A stretch of DNA of 64,000 nucleotides from Rutidosis leptorrhynchoides (lineage: Eukaryota > Streptophyta > Magnoliopsida > Asterales > Asteraceae). The stretch lies in contig NC_092333.1 in NCBI RefSeq assembly GCF_046630445.1, positions 96,942,001 through 97,006,000 of the forward strand. The letters run 5' to 3'. The notes under the pieces were generated by a model. The model was not told where the DNA came from and made no database searches. It saw only the letters and a program-made list of their open reading frames with translations. The position numbers and the translations under genes are program-made. Of the stretch, positions 23,156-36,786 are shown in pieces (the stretch's first letter is position 1; every line of letters begins with the position of its first letter).

Positions 23156-23214
23156 TATTTTTATTTTGGGAGATTATACCCTTAAGGTAGTTTATCTTTA
23201 TTTTATTATTAGTA

Positions 23215-23216
<2 letters not shown>

Positions 23217-23300
<84 letters not shown>

Positions 23301-23391
23301 ATTATTATTATTAATTATTATTATTATTACTACTAACATCATTATAAGTACTTTTATTAAAATCACTAAGATTATTAGTATTATTATTAAA

Positions 23392-23459
<68 letters not shown>
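23217..23459. repeat. (TTA)n microsatellite tracts
   Basis: Two long ATT/TTA runs with short interruptions. The matching stretch of the right LTR (about 30560-30720) is much shorter, which explains most of the length difference between the two LTRs. It produces spurious Ile- or Asn-only frames on either strand. Confidence 0.95.
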
Positions 23460-24577
23460 CATTAAACATAATTTTATTATTATTATTAATATTATTACTA
23501 TCATTGATTTTATTATTAATATTATCATTATTATAAGTATCATTATTTTCAATATATTATTATTATCATCATTATTATTACTACAAATAAAATAACTAGT
23601 ATTATTGTCAAAAATTAATATTCTTGTTATTAAACCTAATTATTATTATTATTACCAACACTATTTTAGTATTATTAAAATCATTATCTTAACAAATCAA
23701 AAGTTATTTATATAAAAATATATCAAATACATATATGATATCTATATAAATATTACATTACTATTTTCAATAAGTAATATATAATTAATATATACAAACG
23801 GGTTTGACTTTTATTACATGTTATATATATGTGTTAATATATATATATGATATAGGTCATGAATCTGAGGCCAACCTTGCATTGTTCAATATCGTCATAT
23901 GTATTTTACTACAAAATACAGTATGGTGAGTTTCATTACTCCCTTTTTATATATATTTTTGGGCTGAGAATACATGCGCTGTTTTATAACTGTTTTACGA
24001 AATGGATACAAGTACTAAAAACATATTCTACGTTGAGTTGTACCACTTTGCATATCCTCCCTAATAGCTTGGTAACTAATATTTACATGTTGGAAGAACA
24101 TGTAAGCGTGAATCCTATTGATAGATCTATCTGGTTTGACCACCCCAACCGGGCTAGTCACTATAGTTTCGTAAACGGTTGCATAGTACTTCGTTTTTAC
24201 TACACTTAGTACAGTGTAGGTAGATTTCATAATAAAGGGAATATGCCACATTAATTGTTAAGTATGGTTACCGAAGCGCTCAATAACTTATAGAATACTT
24301 TTATACATTTGCGAGTATACATATATTTATAAACAGAAATCTTGTGGTCTATTAATATATTAAAATGATTGTTATGATAAACCTATGAACTCACCAACCT
24401 TTTGGTTGACACTTTTAAGCATGTTTATTCTCAGGTATGAAATAAATCTTCCGCTGTACATTTGCTCATTTTAAAGATAATACATGGAGTCTTTCATGGC
24501 ATATTTAGGTCAGTACCTCGCAATGGGACCAAATGTTGATGACTTCGTCCAGATGGATTAGGACGGGTCGTCACAGT

Positions 24578-24589
24578 TGGTATCGGAGC
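24578..24589 (+). promoter_or_regulatory. Primer binding site of element A
   Basis: TGGTATCGGAGC starts 2 nt after the LTR end. It matches the plant initiator tRNA-Met complement TGGTATCAGAGC at 11 of 12 positions. Confidence 0.8.
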
Positions 24590-25037
24590 GGTGGTCGTAG
24601 CGAACTAGGTCTTGCATTAGTGTGTCTAACTAGTAGTTGTTAGGATGCATTAATGAGTCTGGACTTTGGCCTAGTAGTTGTTAGGTTATATTAATGAGTC
24701 TAGACTTGAACCTGGTCTGCATGTTAAAAGTTTTTGCTTACCCCCATTTGTCAAAAATATCTACTTATCATTTTCAGTCTCGACACGTCTTATTGCAATT
24801 ATTGCATAGATAGTATACAGACGAATTCATATTCCATCACATTAAACTTTGTCTGACACGTTTTCATTATTCCCTCCGTAATCTACGGGATTTTCTGTAC
24901 TATATACAAGTATTCTATGTAAATAGAATATCATCCGATATCCAAAAATCATTTCATATTGAAAACCCTGTATCTAACCGTACAAGACGGAAATTGCAAC
25001 TAGTTCAAATCCATCGAATTCCGACAGCTATTCTGAT

Positions 25038-25463
25038 ATGGATATTCACTTGAACTCCGAAGAAAGTGTAACTGGAATGGATCAACCACTTAGCCATCAT
25101 CTATTTTGTATGAAATGGGAATGGGTTCGTAATCTACTTAATCATTGGAGACAAGCAGAAGGTGATCCTTTCCATCAACCGAATTCACATCTTGGCGAAG
25201 AACCTGAAGTACTTACTGGCGAACCTGTCCGAAACACCATTTTCTCTCTTATTTCTAGAGTATCTCATCAAGATTATATACTAAATCAAATTCTAGATCT
25301 TATCTATCCGCTCGTCCGAACTGACAATCACCCAGGTGTAATAGAAGAAGTCAACGAGTTTCGCGCACGGGTTACAGCTTTGGAGAATATGGTGCAAAGA
25401 TTACAAGCACCAGCGGCAACACCGGCAGCAACAGTACCACCATCAGCAGCACCAGCAGCATAA
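25038..25463 (+). CDS. Element A ORF of unknown function (141 aa)
   Basis: The only sizeable frame in the interior starts at ATG 25038 and encodes an acidic protein (MDIHLNSEESVTGMDQP ...). A helical, possibly coiled-coil segment (residues about 100-125, EEVNEFRARVTALENMVQRL) is followed by an Ala/Pro/Thr-rich end (AATPAATVPPSAAPAA). No zinc knuckle or enzyme motif is seen. It could be the N-terminal part of a gypsy gag or an accessory ORF. Function unknown. Confidence 0.5.
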   Translation: MDIHLNSEESVTGMDQPLSHHLFCMKWEWVRNLLNHWRQAEGDPFHQPNSHLGEEPEVLTGEPVRNTIFSLISRVSHQDYILNQILDLIYPLVRTDNHPGVIEEVNEFRARVTALENMVQRLQAPAATPAATVPPSAAPAA

Positions 25464-28424
25464 CCAGTATCACCAACATCAACATCCGCATCACACGTCT
25501 CGACATCACAATCTATACCTCGAACATCAACATCATACGTACCACAAATACCAAGGAGTATCAACAATAATTAACGATGAAGTATTGATCCATAACTTCA
25601 TTAATATTCTGCGAAGAATATGTGGTTCCTAATAGTTTTAGAGATTACTTATTCTAGCTCAAACCGAAAATCATATGAGTTTAATATCATATTAACTCAT
25701 TAAATCCAGGATTATATCTGAAGAAAATATATATGTATATATGTTTTCATAAAGATTATAATTAAAAATTCTTTTGTACAAACTGTTAATGGTAAAAATA
25801 TTTTAACGGGTAGGTAATACCCGAGGAATATTTAGATTTCACATTTATATGTTACAATGTACATCCTTCGAATCTGATTCAACAGTCATTTACTATCCTA
25901 CTTACATTCACCGATATACGAATCTGTTCACCACAAAATAACCATTTTCATTCAATTTCATATATGGATTTTGACTTCTCAGAATCCAACAAGTGGCATA
26001 ATGAAGAAAACATTTGACAAAATAAAATTTGATAGAAACAAACAAATTAACTATGAGAAAATTTTGTTAAGAATTCACGCTAACTGTTCCAGCTAACTGT
26101 TCCTAGCTAACAGATTACATTTATTTATCGCAATTTTATTTCTCGTCATTTAATTTATGTTATTTATTTTACGCACTTTAAATATCGGGATACGTATACA
26201 AGGTTTTGACATATCATATCGACTCATCTATATATATTATTTGGAATAACCATAGACACTCTATATGCAGTAATGATCGAGTTCTCTATACAGGGTTGAG
26301 GTTGATTCTATAATAATATATATAGTTTGAGTTGTGATCGATTCTGAGACCTGTATATAACGGGTCACGACATGTATTAATTAATTCGAATATTATATAT
26401 TAAACTATATATGAATTATTGAATTACTAATTGTGGACTGCCAACATTGGACAATTAAAATAAATTAAAATATTAATTATAACATATGAAACTAAACAAT
26501 TCTTCAAGTTTGCCACTTGGTTTCATCTTAAACCTCGTTTGTATTTTGACGATTACAATCTGCGTTCAAACCTTTTATGATCCTTGAAAACACCTCAATC
26601 GATAGGATGAACCAACCGCACTTCTTCTACGGAACAAAAGATTGATGCATATAGTTATGCATCTGAAAAACTCTCGGAAACTGAGTAAACGTTTGTTTAA
26701 CACGTAGTTGTGCTAATTCCTTAGTGTTATTATTACCTAAAATAACTTGATAATCCCTTTCAAAGTAGCAAATCTTGTCACAGCCTCAGCAAATCAACTT
26801 CGACTTTTCGTTTGAAACAACCTTATTATAACTTTGATATATATGCGTGCTCTTTTATTGTTACCGGGGAATCTTTTATATTTCAACATATTACCATCAG
26901 CATTTAATCATCTAAAAATACAATTCTTCTGAAAACACCTCAGATTGATAATCGACGATTCAGATATGGCTGCATTAAATGCAGACGAAACAGTAAAATT
27001 GTAGATGGCCTAAATGGCCAAGAGTTTGATGATAAAGAATGGAGTGTTGGGAACGCTCGATAGAAAGTTTGGTACTGAAAAATGGATTGAGCTAACCATG
27101 AAGAAGATCAAGGACAAATACAAGGACCAAACTCTATATTCAAAGAATCCAGGTAATTCTGGATCCGCCGAAATCTTTAGAGAATATCTTGTTCCGAAGT
27201 CATGTTAAAATCTTGCGGATTTTTTTTTTATCAACTTTCGAACTTAGAAATTCCAAAATATCATCATAAATATCTTCGATATTTCTGAGAATATTTTCAT
27301 AAATATTCTCGTTCGAAATTATATACCTCTTAGTGCTTTCTGTATTCCATTATATTGGAAACTTCTGTAAAACTCAAGTATAAATTAGAAATGAATTCTG
27401 GAGAAGTGTAGGGAATTGAAGCATGAGTTAGTATAATATAATGGCGCTTGGCCAACGTGATTATATTACAGTAAGTCATGCTGAGTTTCTAATGAAACGT
27501 GATGATGGTTCACAGTAGATCATACCATTATCATGTGTCATGTTACATAACTCTTTCATTCTGCTTAACTTATAAACATATCAAGAAAATATATTCTTGA
27601 TAGTTCTATTCTCAGCAATTCTGGTAATTTGACAAGTCAAATCGTGAGAATACATTCCTTCGTGCTTAGAACATTATAATCATTCGAAACTCCATACTTA
27701 TGAATTCTGGACCATTACTCGCTTTACTAGAGGTCGAGAAGAGAATAAAAAGGCAAAGAGCTCCAAAACATAAGGTAAGATATAAAACTCGACAACAACA
27801 CAGAAATCACAAACCGTGTACATTAATACGGATAGCAATATAAAGACACGAGAGTATGAAAAACACTATAATCCCAAGAGCATAGTAGAAGTAAATAGAT
27901 TCCTCCGGTGGTAGATGAAAAAGGAGAATGATCAATATGAAAGTCAGAAATATATTCAGAATTTAAAACTGGATGAAGCATATTGATTTAAGATTTGGAA
28001 GAATGAATTAAAGTATAGAAAATGGGAGTGGTGGGAAATAATGGAACGGATGAAGTTCATTTATAGTCGAGATACCGGGCAAAGCAATCGAGACAGATGA
28101 TCGCATTAAATTAAAGAGATTTTAATTTCCTTAAATCTCGAAGAATCAGATCTTATAGATCTCCAAGATTTTCTTTTGAATCCCTTGAATTCCGAAATTC
28201 AACCATGACTACGTCAAAAGTTATGACGAAACTTATTTTCCTCATTCCATTATTTAGTGATATCTTCATTCGTACTCTTCGGATAATCGAATTATTTTAT
28301 CCTTATTACTCAATGGTGCTAAAACTCTAATTTCCAACTCATATGAGTCATGAAAACTTATTTTATTGTTAGCCATGATGACCTCTATCAAATTTCGGGA
28401 GAAATTTCTTTAACGGGTAGGTAC
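25464..28424 (+). other. Element A interior without recognisable coding sequence
   Basis: About 3 kb of AT-rich sequence. A 64-residue frame at 27014-27208 has no motif I recognise. TTTAACGGGTAGGTA at 25802-25816 repeats the purine-rich tract found beside the right LTR (28409-28423). Nothing else can be supported. Confidence 0.6.
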
Positions 28425-28624
28425 TGTGACGACCCGAAAATTTCCGACCAAATTTAAACTTGATCTTTATATGATTCTGACACGATAAGAAGAGTCTATT
28501 AAACCGAGTCCCAAAATGTTTGAAACTATTTACATGAATTCATTTAACCTTTGACCATCCTTGACGACTCACGATATGATTGCTCGAAAATGGATATTCA
28601 TATATATTTGTATATAATAATATG

Positions 28625-28690
<66 letters not shown>

Positions 28691-31600
28691 TGTTATAATT
28701 AATTTTGTAAAAATAATATTAATATATAAAAAGTATTTATATATAAATAAAGTATATATAATATATATATTTTGTAACTCCGAAGTTATTTAGTAAATAA
28801 TAGTAACGCTCAATTGTCATTCGAATGATATTAAACGAGTTAAAAAGAAACTTATGTGATTTTAAAATAAACGATGATTCAAAAATGTGTTTTATAAATT
28901 TTATGCTTATCAATAAAATATTTAGAAGTCATGTGTTGAATTTCAAAACTTTTTATATTTTACTTCGGGTTGAGAGAGAATAATTAATATAATTTTCAAT
29001 TAATAGTTAACGACCAAATTTTTTACCATAATGACCAAAATAAATAAAGACATTTAATTTAAAAATTTGGGATTTTTCCGAAACCTTTTAATTCGCCACT
29101 GAGTAACAACGGGGTACGAAATATTCCCCTTTAAACTGTCGGTGCCTTAAGATTAGTGTATGACAGCTAGAATATTTTTATTATTATTTAAATGTTGCAC
29201 GTTTCTTTTTCCTACATGACTTATATGTCATAAATATTTATATATATATAACATATATGTTATATCAATTTCAATGACCAAACCATCACTAACCGATGGT
29301 CACCCTTTTCCATCACCTTCCACCGCCGTTTGCTACCATACACCACCATGATAACCACCACTACCACAAACCATCGAAGAACAACTACTACCCTCTCTAA
29401 AACGCTACCTCGATAACCAACTTCACAACACCCTAAACCGCCACCATACATCACCACCGAGATCACCCTTAAGAACCGTCACCCAAAAACCCATATCATC
29501 ACCCTACAACCACACCATCACCCTCTAACACCAACATGAGATCATCGTACAACCACCACCTCAACCCTTGAACAAACCACCATATGTACTGTTGCCGTTG
29601 TTGTTTCAAACACCATACATCACCTTGCTACTACAGTTTGTTACTGCTATTATACGTACACTCATACTTCTGTTTTCCAGTTAAACAAAACCAAACACCC
29701 TATCTATTTTTCTGTTTTCTTTTCTTCTTGTTACGGTCACTTTCCACCACAAATCTCCACCCCTGCTACCGCCCCAAAACCATCACTAAACACAACTAAC
29801 TACTGCTGCAATAACTATTTTACAGCTGTGATATTTTCTTTTCCATCGAACCCACCATCACAAACCAACATGAACTATTGTAACGCGTTTTCGATTTATG
29901 TTTTCTATCATGAAAACCATAACCAACACCGTAAACCTTCTACTACACATGATGATTTTGATTCACGAAATAATGATAACATCATGAGGAAGGTGAACGG
30001 TGCTGCTACTAGGGATCTGTTATCAAATTACTTATGATTAAGACGGCTAGTTCCTGGTTATAATCAAACCATTTAATTTTTATTTGGGCCGAGAGGAATT
30101 AATTGCTTATTGGATCGTAAAATTTAGTTGGGCCCGTGAGACTGTTTGGGCCAGATTACCGAAATAAAAGATGAAAACAGTTAGGTATATGTTAAATAAA
30201 TAAAAATGCGAATTATAACAAGATTTCACGAGCGCTTCAGTGGTTTGGTAGTGGTTTGTTGGACAATTGGTCCTGAGTTCGAGCCTAGCCTCCTGCATTC
30301 TTATTTTTTTTACAACAGCAACCTGACTGCCTGTTCTGTTGGTCCAAATGATGAGAGGTGATGGGCTGTAAACTTAAGAAGAAGAAACAAAAATATACGG
30401 GATTTATATAATTAAATCCGAAAATAATCTAGGAAACACGGAATGGAGGAATGCTGGGTTTGTTTGTTGGGTTAACGAGAGGTCGCGAGTTTGAGTCTTA
30501 ACAAAGACAGTTTTATTTTTATTTTGGGAGATTATACCCTTAAAGTAGTTTATCTTTATTTTATTATTATTATCATTTTTATTATTATTATAATTATTAT
30601 TATTAATTATTAATTATTATTATTACTACTAACATCATTATAAGTACTTTTATTAAAATCACTAAGATTATTAGTATTATTATTAAAATTATCATTATTA
30701 TTATTATTATCATTAAAAATAATTTTATTATTATTATTAATATTATTACTATCATTGATTTTATTATTAATATTATCATTATTATAAGTATCATTATTTT
30801 TAATATATTATTATTGTCATTATTATTATTACTACAAATAAAATAACTAGTATTATTGTCAAAAATTAATATTCTTATTATTAAACCTAATTATTATTAT
30901 TATTACCAACACTATTTTAGTATTATTAAAATCATTATCTTAACAAATCAAAAGTTATTTATATAAAAATATATCAAATACATATATGATATCTATATAA
31001 ATATTACATTACTATTTTCAATAAGTAATATATAATTAATATATACAAACGGGTTTGACTTTTATTACTTGTTATATATAGGTGTTAATATATATAAATG
31101 ATATAGGTCGTGAATCTGAGGCCAACCTTACATTGTTCAATATCGTCATATGTATTTTTACTACAAAATACAGTATGGTGAGTTTCATTACTCCCTTTAT
31201 ATATATATTTTTGGGCTGAGAATACATGCGTTGTTTTATAATTGTTTTACGAAATGGACACAAGTACTAAAAACATATTCTACATTGAGTTGTACCACTT
31301 TGCATATCCTCCCTAATAGCTTGGTAACTAATATTTACATGTTGGAAGAACATGTAAGCGTGAATCCTATTGATAGATCTATCGGGTTTGACCACCCCAA
31401 CCGGGCTAGTCACTCTAGTATCGTAAACGGTTGCATAGTACTTCATTTTTACTACACTTGGTACAGTGTAGGTAGATTTCATAATAAAGGGAATATGCCA
31501 CATTAATTGTTAAGTATGGTTACCGAAGCGCTCAACAACTTATAGAATACTTTTATACACTTGCGAGTGTACATATATTTATAAACAGAAATCTTGTGGT

Positions 31601-31827
31601 CTATTAATATATTGAAATGATTGTTATGATAAACCTATGAACTCACCAACCTTTTGGTTGACACTTTTAAGCATGTTTATTCTCAGGTATGAAAGAAATC
31701 TTCCGCTGTGCATTTGCTCATTTTAAAGATAATACATAGAGTCTTTCATGGCATATTTATGTCAGTACCTCGCAATGGGACCAAATGTTGATGACTTCGT
31801 CCAGATGGATTAGGACGGGTTGTCACA
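28425..31827 (+). repeat. Element A 3' LTR (3403 bp)
   Basis: Direct repeat of 21066-24575 with the same start and end and shorter (TTA)n tracts. Followed by the target duplication GTTTA at 31828-31832. Confidence 0.93.
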
Positions 31828-31832
31828 GTTTA

Positions 31833-33357
31833 CATCTCAAGCATTTAATGATTTTTGCATGTCTATGGGGATTGTTGTTGAACATCCTGTTGCCCATGTG
31901 CATACACAAAATGGTTTAGCCGAATCACTAATCAAACGATTGAAGTTAATAGCTAGACCATTGATAATGAGAACAAAACTCTCAGTATCTGTATGGGGTC
32001 ATGCAATTTTACATACTGCATCATTAATTCGCATTAGACCAAGTGCAAGTCATACATATTCTCCTTTGCAACTTGCTTTTGGCCATCAGCCAAATATTTC
32101 CCACCTTAGAACATTTGATTGTGTGGTTTATGTTCCTATCGCACCACCACAACGCACTAAAATGGGTCCTCAAAGAAGGATGGGAATATATGTTGGATAT
32201 GAAACATCTTCAATTATAAGATATATTGAACCCATGACGGGTGATGTTTTTAAAGCACGTTTTGCTGATTGTCACTTTAATGAAACATTATTCCCTAGAT
32301 TAGGGGGTGAATTTAAAAATAAAGAAAATTATGTTTCATGGTGTGAACCTCAATTAATGTATCTTGATCATCGCACAAAAGAATGCGAGACCGAAGTTCA
32401 AAAAATAATGCATATGCAAGAACTTGCGAATAAATTGCCTGATGCATTTACAGATACAAAAAGAGTGACTAAATCATATATACCAGCAGCAAATGCTCTA
32501 GCTCGAATTGAAATTCTAAAAGCTGGCAATAATATCACTCTTGAGTCTTTGCCACGCCAGAAACGTGGGAGACCAATTGGTTCCAAAGATAAAAATCCTC
32601 GAAAAAGAAAATCAGCTGATAATGAGGTAAAAGAAAGTGTTCAAGAAGAACCACAAATCAATACTCCTTCTGCAGAGGAGATTGATGATGTCAATACGGA
32701 ATTTTCAATCAATTATGCACATTCAAAAATATAATGGAACCGAAATGAAATGAAAAATCTTTATGAGATATTTTCATATAATGTTGCATATGACATCATG
32801 AATGATGATGATGATGATCCAGAACCAAAATCTGTCATGGAATGTCAAAATAGACATGATTGGGATCATTGGAAAGGAGCAATATGAGCTGAATTTGAAT
32901 CGCTCAATAAAAGAAAAGTTTTCAGATCTATCATTCTCACACCTAAAGATGTGAAACCTGTGGGATATAGATGGGTTTTTGTGCGAAAAAGAAATGAGAA
33001 AAATGAAGTTACAAGGTATAAAGCTAGACTTGTAGCTCAAGGTTTTTCTCAAAGACCGGGAATTGATTATGAGGAAACTTATTCTCCTGTTATGGATGCA
33101 ATTACTTTTAGATACTTAATCAGTCTGGCAGCTTCTAAAAATTTAGAAATGCATCTCATGGATGTTGTGACTGCTTATCTATATGGATCACTTGATAGTG
33201 ATATATATATATATATATGAAGATACCTGAAGGATTTAAGGTATCAGAAGCAACCAATGCAAAATCCAAAGAAATGTACTCATTCAAGTTACAAAGGTCT
33301 TTATATGGGTTGAAACAATTGGGTCGCATGTGGTATAAACGATTAAGTGATTACTTG
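31833..33357 (+). pseudogene. Copia-2 pol, second part (integrase to RT)
   Basis: Resumes at the element A insertion site with FTSQAFNDFCMS and HTQNGLAESLIKR of the integrase core. It then has the integrase C-terminal region (TLFPRLGGE, a KRGRPIGSKDKNPRKRKS basic stretch) and the first RT blocks (KARLVAQGFSQRPGIDYEET, LYGLKQ). It stops at the element B insertion. Broken. Confidence 0.9.
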
Positions 33358-35749
33358 TGTGACGCCCCGTACAAAATCAACGTGTACGGATCATCAACAA
33401 CATGATCTTTACAAGGTCAAACACTATATGTTGTTTAAAAACGAGTTTTGCATTCATGAAAAAGATAACTTCAAATGTTTTACATAAGATAACGTGACAA
33501 AAAAGTCATTACAAAACCAGTAATCCAAAATAACATAAGTTACGAATGCAAAATATAAGTTCCATGATTGAGACATCTCTAAGTAATGCAGCGGAAATCT
33601 AGCACATCAGGTCCGCAATAGCAAGTCTATAACAGCAAGTTTATAACACCAAGGCAGCAAGTCTAATAGCGGAAGCAACAACGTCTAAGCACATGAGAAA
33701 TACATGCTTAAAAAGTCAACACGAATGTTGGTGAGCTATAGTTTGTCTGTAATCAGTAATGTAATGTAGGCCACGAGATTTTAGTGCTTCAACCAACGTT
33801 TCAAATCAGTATTTCAAATCAGTATGATAAAGTATATGCTTATCCGTGGGCACCCGGTAACTAACTTAACGTAATATTACCCCCTAAAAGTACACTTGGC
33901 GAGTGCGTATGTTTACGAAGTATTAAACACCTGTTAAATGCTAGCGCGACTAGCCCGAGTGGGGATGTCAAACCCTATGGATCTATATCTAAGATTCGCG
34001 TTCACCGGTTTAAAAACCAATGACTAAACGTTACCGAGCTAAGGGGAAAGTTTATGCCGTTGTATAACCCACACATATATAAAGTTTAAGTACTCGTGCC
34101 TAGTATGTAAAACGTAAAAATTGCATGTATTCTCAGTCCCAAAATAGTTAAAGTAAAAAAGAGATGCTATAACTCACAGTGATAAGAGCGGTAAAGTCGA
34201 TAATGAAAGTATGCAAGTAGTAAGTAGTTCCGAAAGGTCGTCAACCTAATTCAAAGGTTACTAGGTCAGTATGTTATCCTCATAAGTTCTAATAGTGCAT
34301 AAAATAAGTTTAAATGTCATCATTATCATCATTCATCATCATAAAAGCTAAGTAAGTTTGACAAGAATAGAGATCGAAACAATATGCTGACTTAGGTCAG
34401 CTGCTACGACCTCTATACAAAACGAAAAGACACGTAATCAGTGACTATGGCTCTGTATATGAGTCCCCTAACCACTGACCAATTTTAAGAACCGAACTGG
34501 TCTTCGTTTAACCGTGGCGACGGTTTAAGTGCGAGTAGGTCAGAAATTTCAGCACAACGGTAATAGGGTGTAGTGACTTTCGGAAGGCCATAAATCCTAA
34601 ACCATAACTCGGATTAAGACGAGGTCTAAACGGAAAATCATATACTCGAACCGAACTAACTGAAAATTAACTTTCCAGTAGCCCAGGTGGTCTGATCAGA
34701 TCCCGAAAATAGTAATCAAGGTGCTCCAGTGGGGTTCTTAGTGCTTGATGTGCATCACGGTTCTCATCCTTGATGCTTGTAGCTTCAAGTGTACAACTCG
34801 TTGATGGGTTAGCATCACCTTGACCAAGATTCTACCATAAACACACAATATGTTAAGACCAAGTAAGAACACAACTCATTTAAGAGTCTTAGATGGATGA
34901 TGAACCAAGGTTACATCATATCCTTAGTCTTAACACAATTACAAGTTACATTGATAACTAAAGCTACAAACTTTACTTCTATCAAGCAAGTATGAACATA
35001 ATCTACGTCAAATGAAGTGATGGAACCCTAAGCTAGAGAGCTTGGATCCTTTTCACACAAGTTATAAGGTCACAAAGCTAGAAAGCTTGAACCTTTAGTG
35101 TTCTTGAAGAACTTGAAGCATAAAGCTTAGATCTTTAAGTTACATGAAGACCATAAACACAAGTTTTGATCTTTATAACAAAATAATGAGATCATAAGTT
35201 AGAAAACTTAGATCCATCAAAAGATATGAAGATTCAAGCTAGAAAGCTTGCATCTTGGTTGTTCTTGAAGATCTTGAAGCATAAAGCTTAGATCTTTAAG
35301 TTACATGAAGATCACAAACACAAGTTTGAATCTTTATAACAAAATAACAAGATTAAAGTTAAAAGATATAGATCTACAAAGTAGGTAAAGATTCATAGCT
35401 AGAAAGCTTGAATCTTCCATGTTCTTGAAGGATTCAAATCCAAGTTTGAATCTACAAGATGTAATAAAGATCAAAGCTAAAAAGCTAGACCCATGATGAT
35501 GATGATGATGAATTCGTGAGAGAGAGAGAGGAAGAAGAAGAAGAAAAATCAATACTTACACTTTTTAGAGAGAGAAAGAACTAGAGAAAGAATTAAAGAG
35601 TGAGTGTGTGTGAATTACAAATGAAAGCAAGTGTAAAATGGATGGAATGTGGCTTGTATTTATAGGTGAATGAGGTGAGGGAGGGGGTGTTTGGCCGTGG
35701 ACTTGGGAGGGGGACAAGGGAGACCAACTTTTGCTTTTTGGTTAATGGT

Positions 35750-36314
35750 TGTTATTAACACCTATTTCCTTATGAGGTAAGGCTTAGTGTGTCAACAAGA
35801 TACTAGAAGTAATCTAGCTTTAGGAGGGCGGAGTGTTGCCGATTGATTTTTACCCTCGGGAAATAATCCCTGCAGACCCGGTTCACAAGTGTAGAAACTT
35901 GTGGGGTGTCGTCCGTAGTGCGTAAAAGTGCTAGCCGGATGACTTCTAGTGAGAGAAAGTAGAGAGAGAAAGAGAAGTGAAGTCTCAGCTCTCAAAGTTG
36001 TCAGAATATCTGAACTGTGTAAAATGACGACCCAATGGGTCTATTTATAGTGTCAGATCCACCAGATTGCTTGGGGACACGTGTCAGATGATGATACGTT
36101 CTGTTACTTGTGATCCGAAATTTACGCTGAAGGTGGCGTTCTCCGGCCAGGGCTTACGCGCTAGGCGGCCTTCAGGGCTTACGCATGACGGAGCAGCCTG
36201 TACAGTGGAGAACGCTGAATGAAAAACTTCACAGAACTGTTGTTTCCAGCCTTCCTGATGCTACTTTTATGCAACCATTATGCCTTTTATGTGTGTATAC
36301 GATAGGATACACCA
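35750..36314 (-). repeat. Element C 3' LTR
   Basis: 565 bp, matching 42695-43270. Contains a TATAAATAG box read on the - strand (near 36041-36050). Followed by TTAAGTCCCCCC, the complement of the polypurine tract. Confidence 0.85.
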
Positions 36315-36786
36315 TTAAGTCCCCCCAGTTTAATGACTTAAGCATTTGAAGAATGATTAAGTCGTTAAAATTTTGAAAACGCATGCTAAACCAGCCTGTT
36401 CATTGCCCACTTGCATCGGGGAAAACATTTTAGGCATTAAATGCAGACGAATTTTACTGACGCTGTTATGATTAATTTTTTACGGCTGAGATCATCCACA
36501 CGCCTCCAGCTGTAAAAAGTGTTATTTCGTACCCCACGTTCAAACTCACCCCTACACGTGTCTTAATCGTGGCCATAAAAATTGCATCGATGAAATCCTA
36601 TAAAAACTGTCATGACCCTATAACCATCACTTTTTTACTTTTGCCAAGATCTAAAAAGCATATTTCTCCCCCAAATCTTCATCGCCTCCTTCAATCTTCA
36701 ACTTTTTAAGGTTTACCATCTTCCAAGGTTAGTACACTTCATCTTACTGCTATTTTCTGCTTATTGATATCTTTTACTGTATTATC

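Larger units (their letters stand above)
21066..24575 (+). repeat. Element A 5' LTR (3510 bp)
   Basis: Direct repeat of 28425-31827. From left to right it holds an (AT)n tract (about 21269-21329), a C/A-rich ACCACC-type block (about 21915-22480), two tRNA-like segments (22871-22953 and about 23085-23155), long (TTA)n tracts (about 23217-23299 and 23392-23459) and the ATTAGGACGGG end. Reading frames in it are not genes. Confidence 0.93.
21066..31827 (+). mobile_element. Element A: large non-autonomous LTR retrotransposon (LARD-like)
   Basis: Long LTRs (21066-24575 and 28425-31827) start TGTGACGACCCGAAAA and end GTCACA. The target duplication GTTTA (21061-21065 and 31828-31832) shows insertion into Copia-2 pol. 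A primer site resembling the tRNA-Met complement (TGGTATCGGAGC) lies at 24578. The region before the right LTR (AATTTCGGGAGAAATTTC, then a TTTAACGGGTAGGTA purine-rich tract) resembles that of elements B and D, so a Ty3/gypsy relative probably supplied the enzymes. The 3.85-kb interior has no visible gag, RT or integrase. LTRs differ by about 2% by eye plus microsatellite length. Confidence 0.92.

Noticed and set aside
23046-23552. A 168-residue open frame made mostly of Ile and Asn
   Set aside because: Translation of the (TTA)n microsatellite; its counterpart in the right LTR has a different length.
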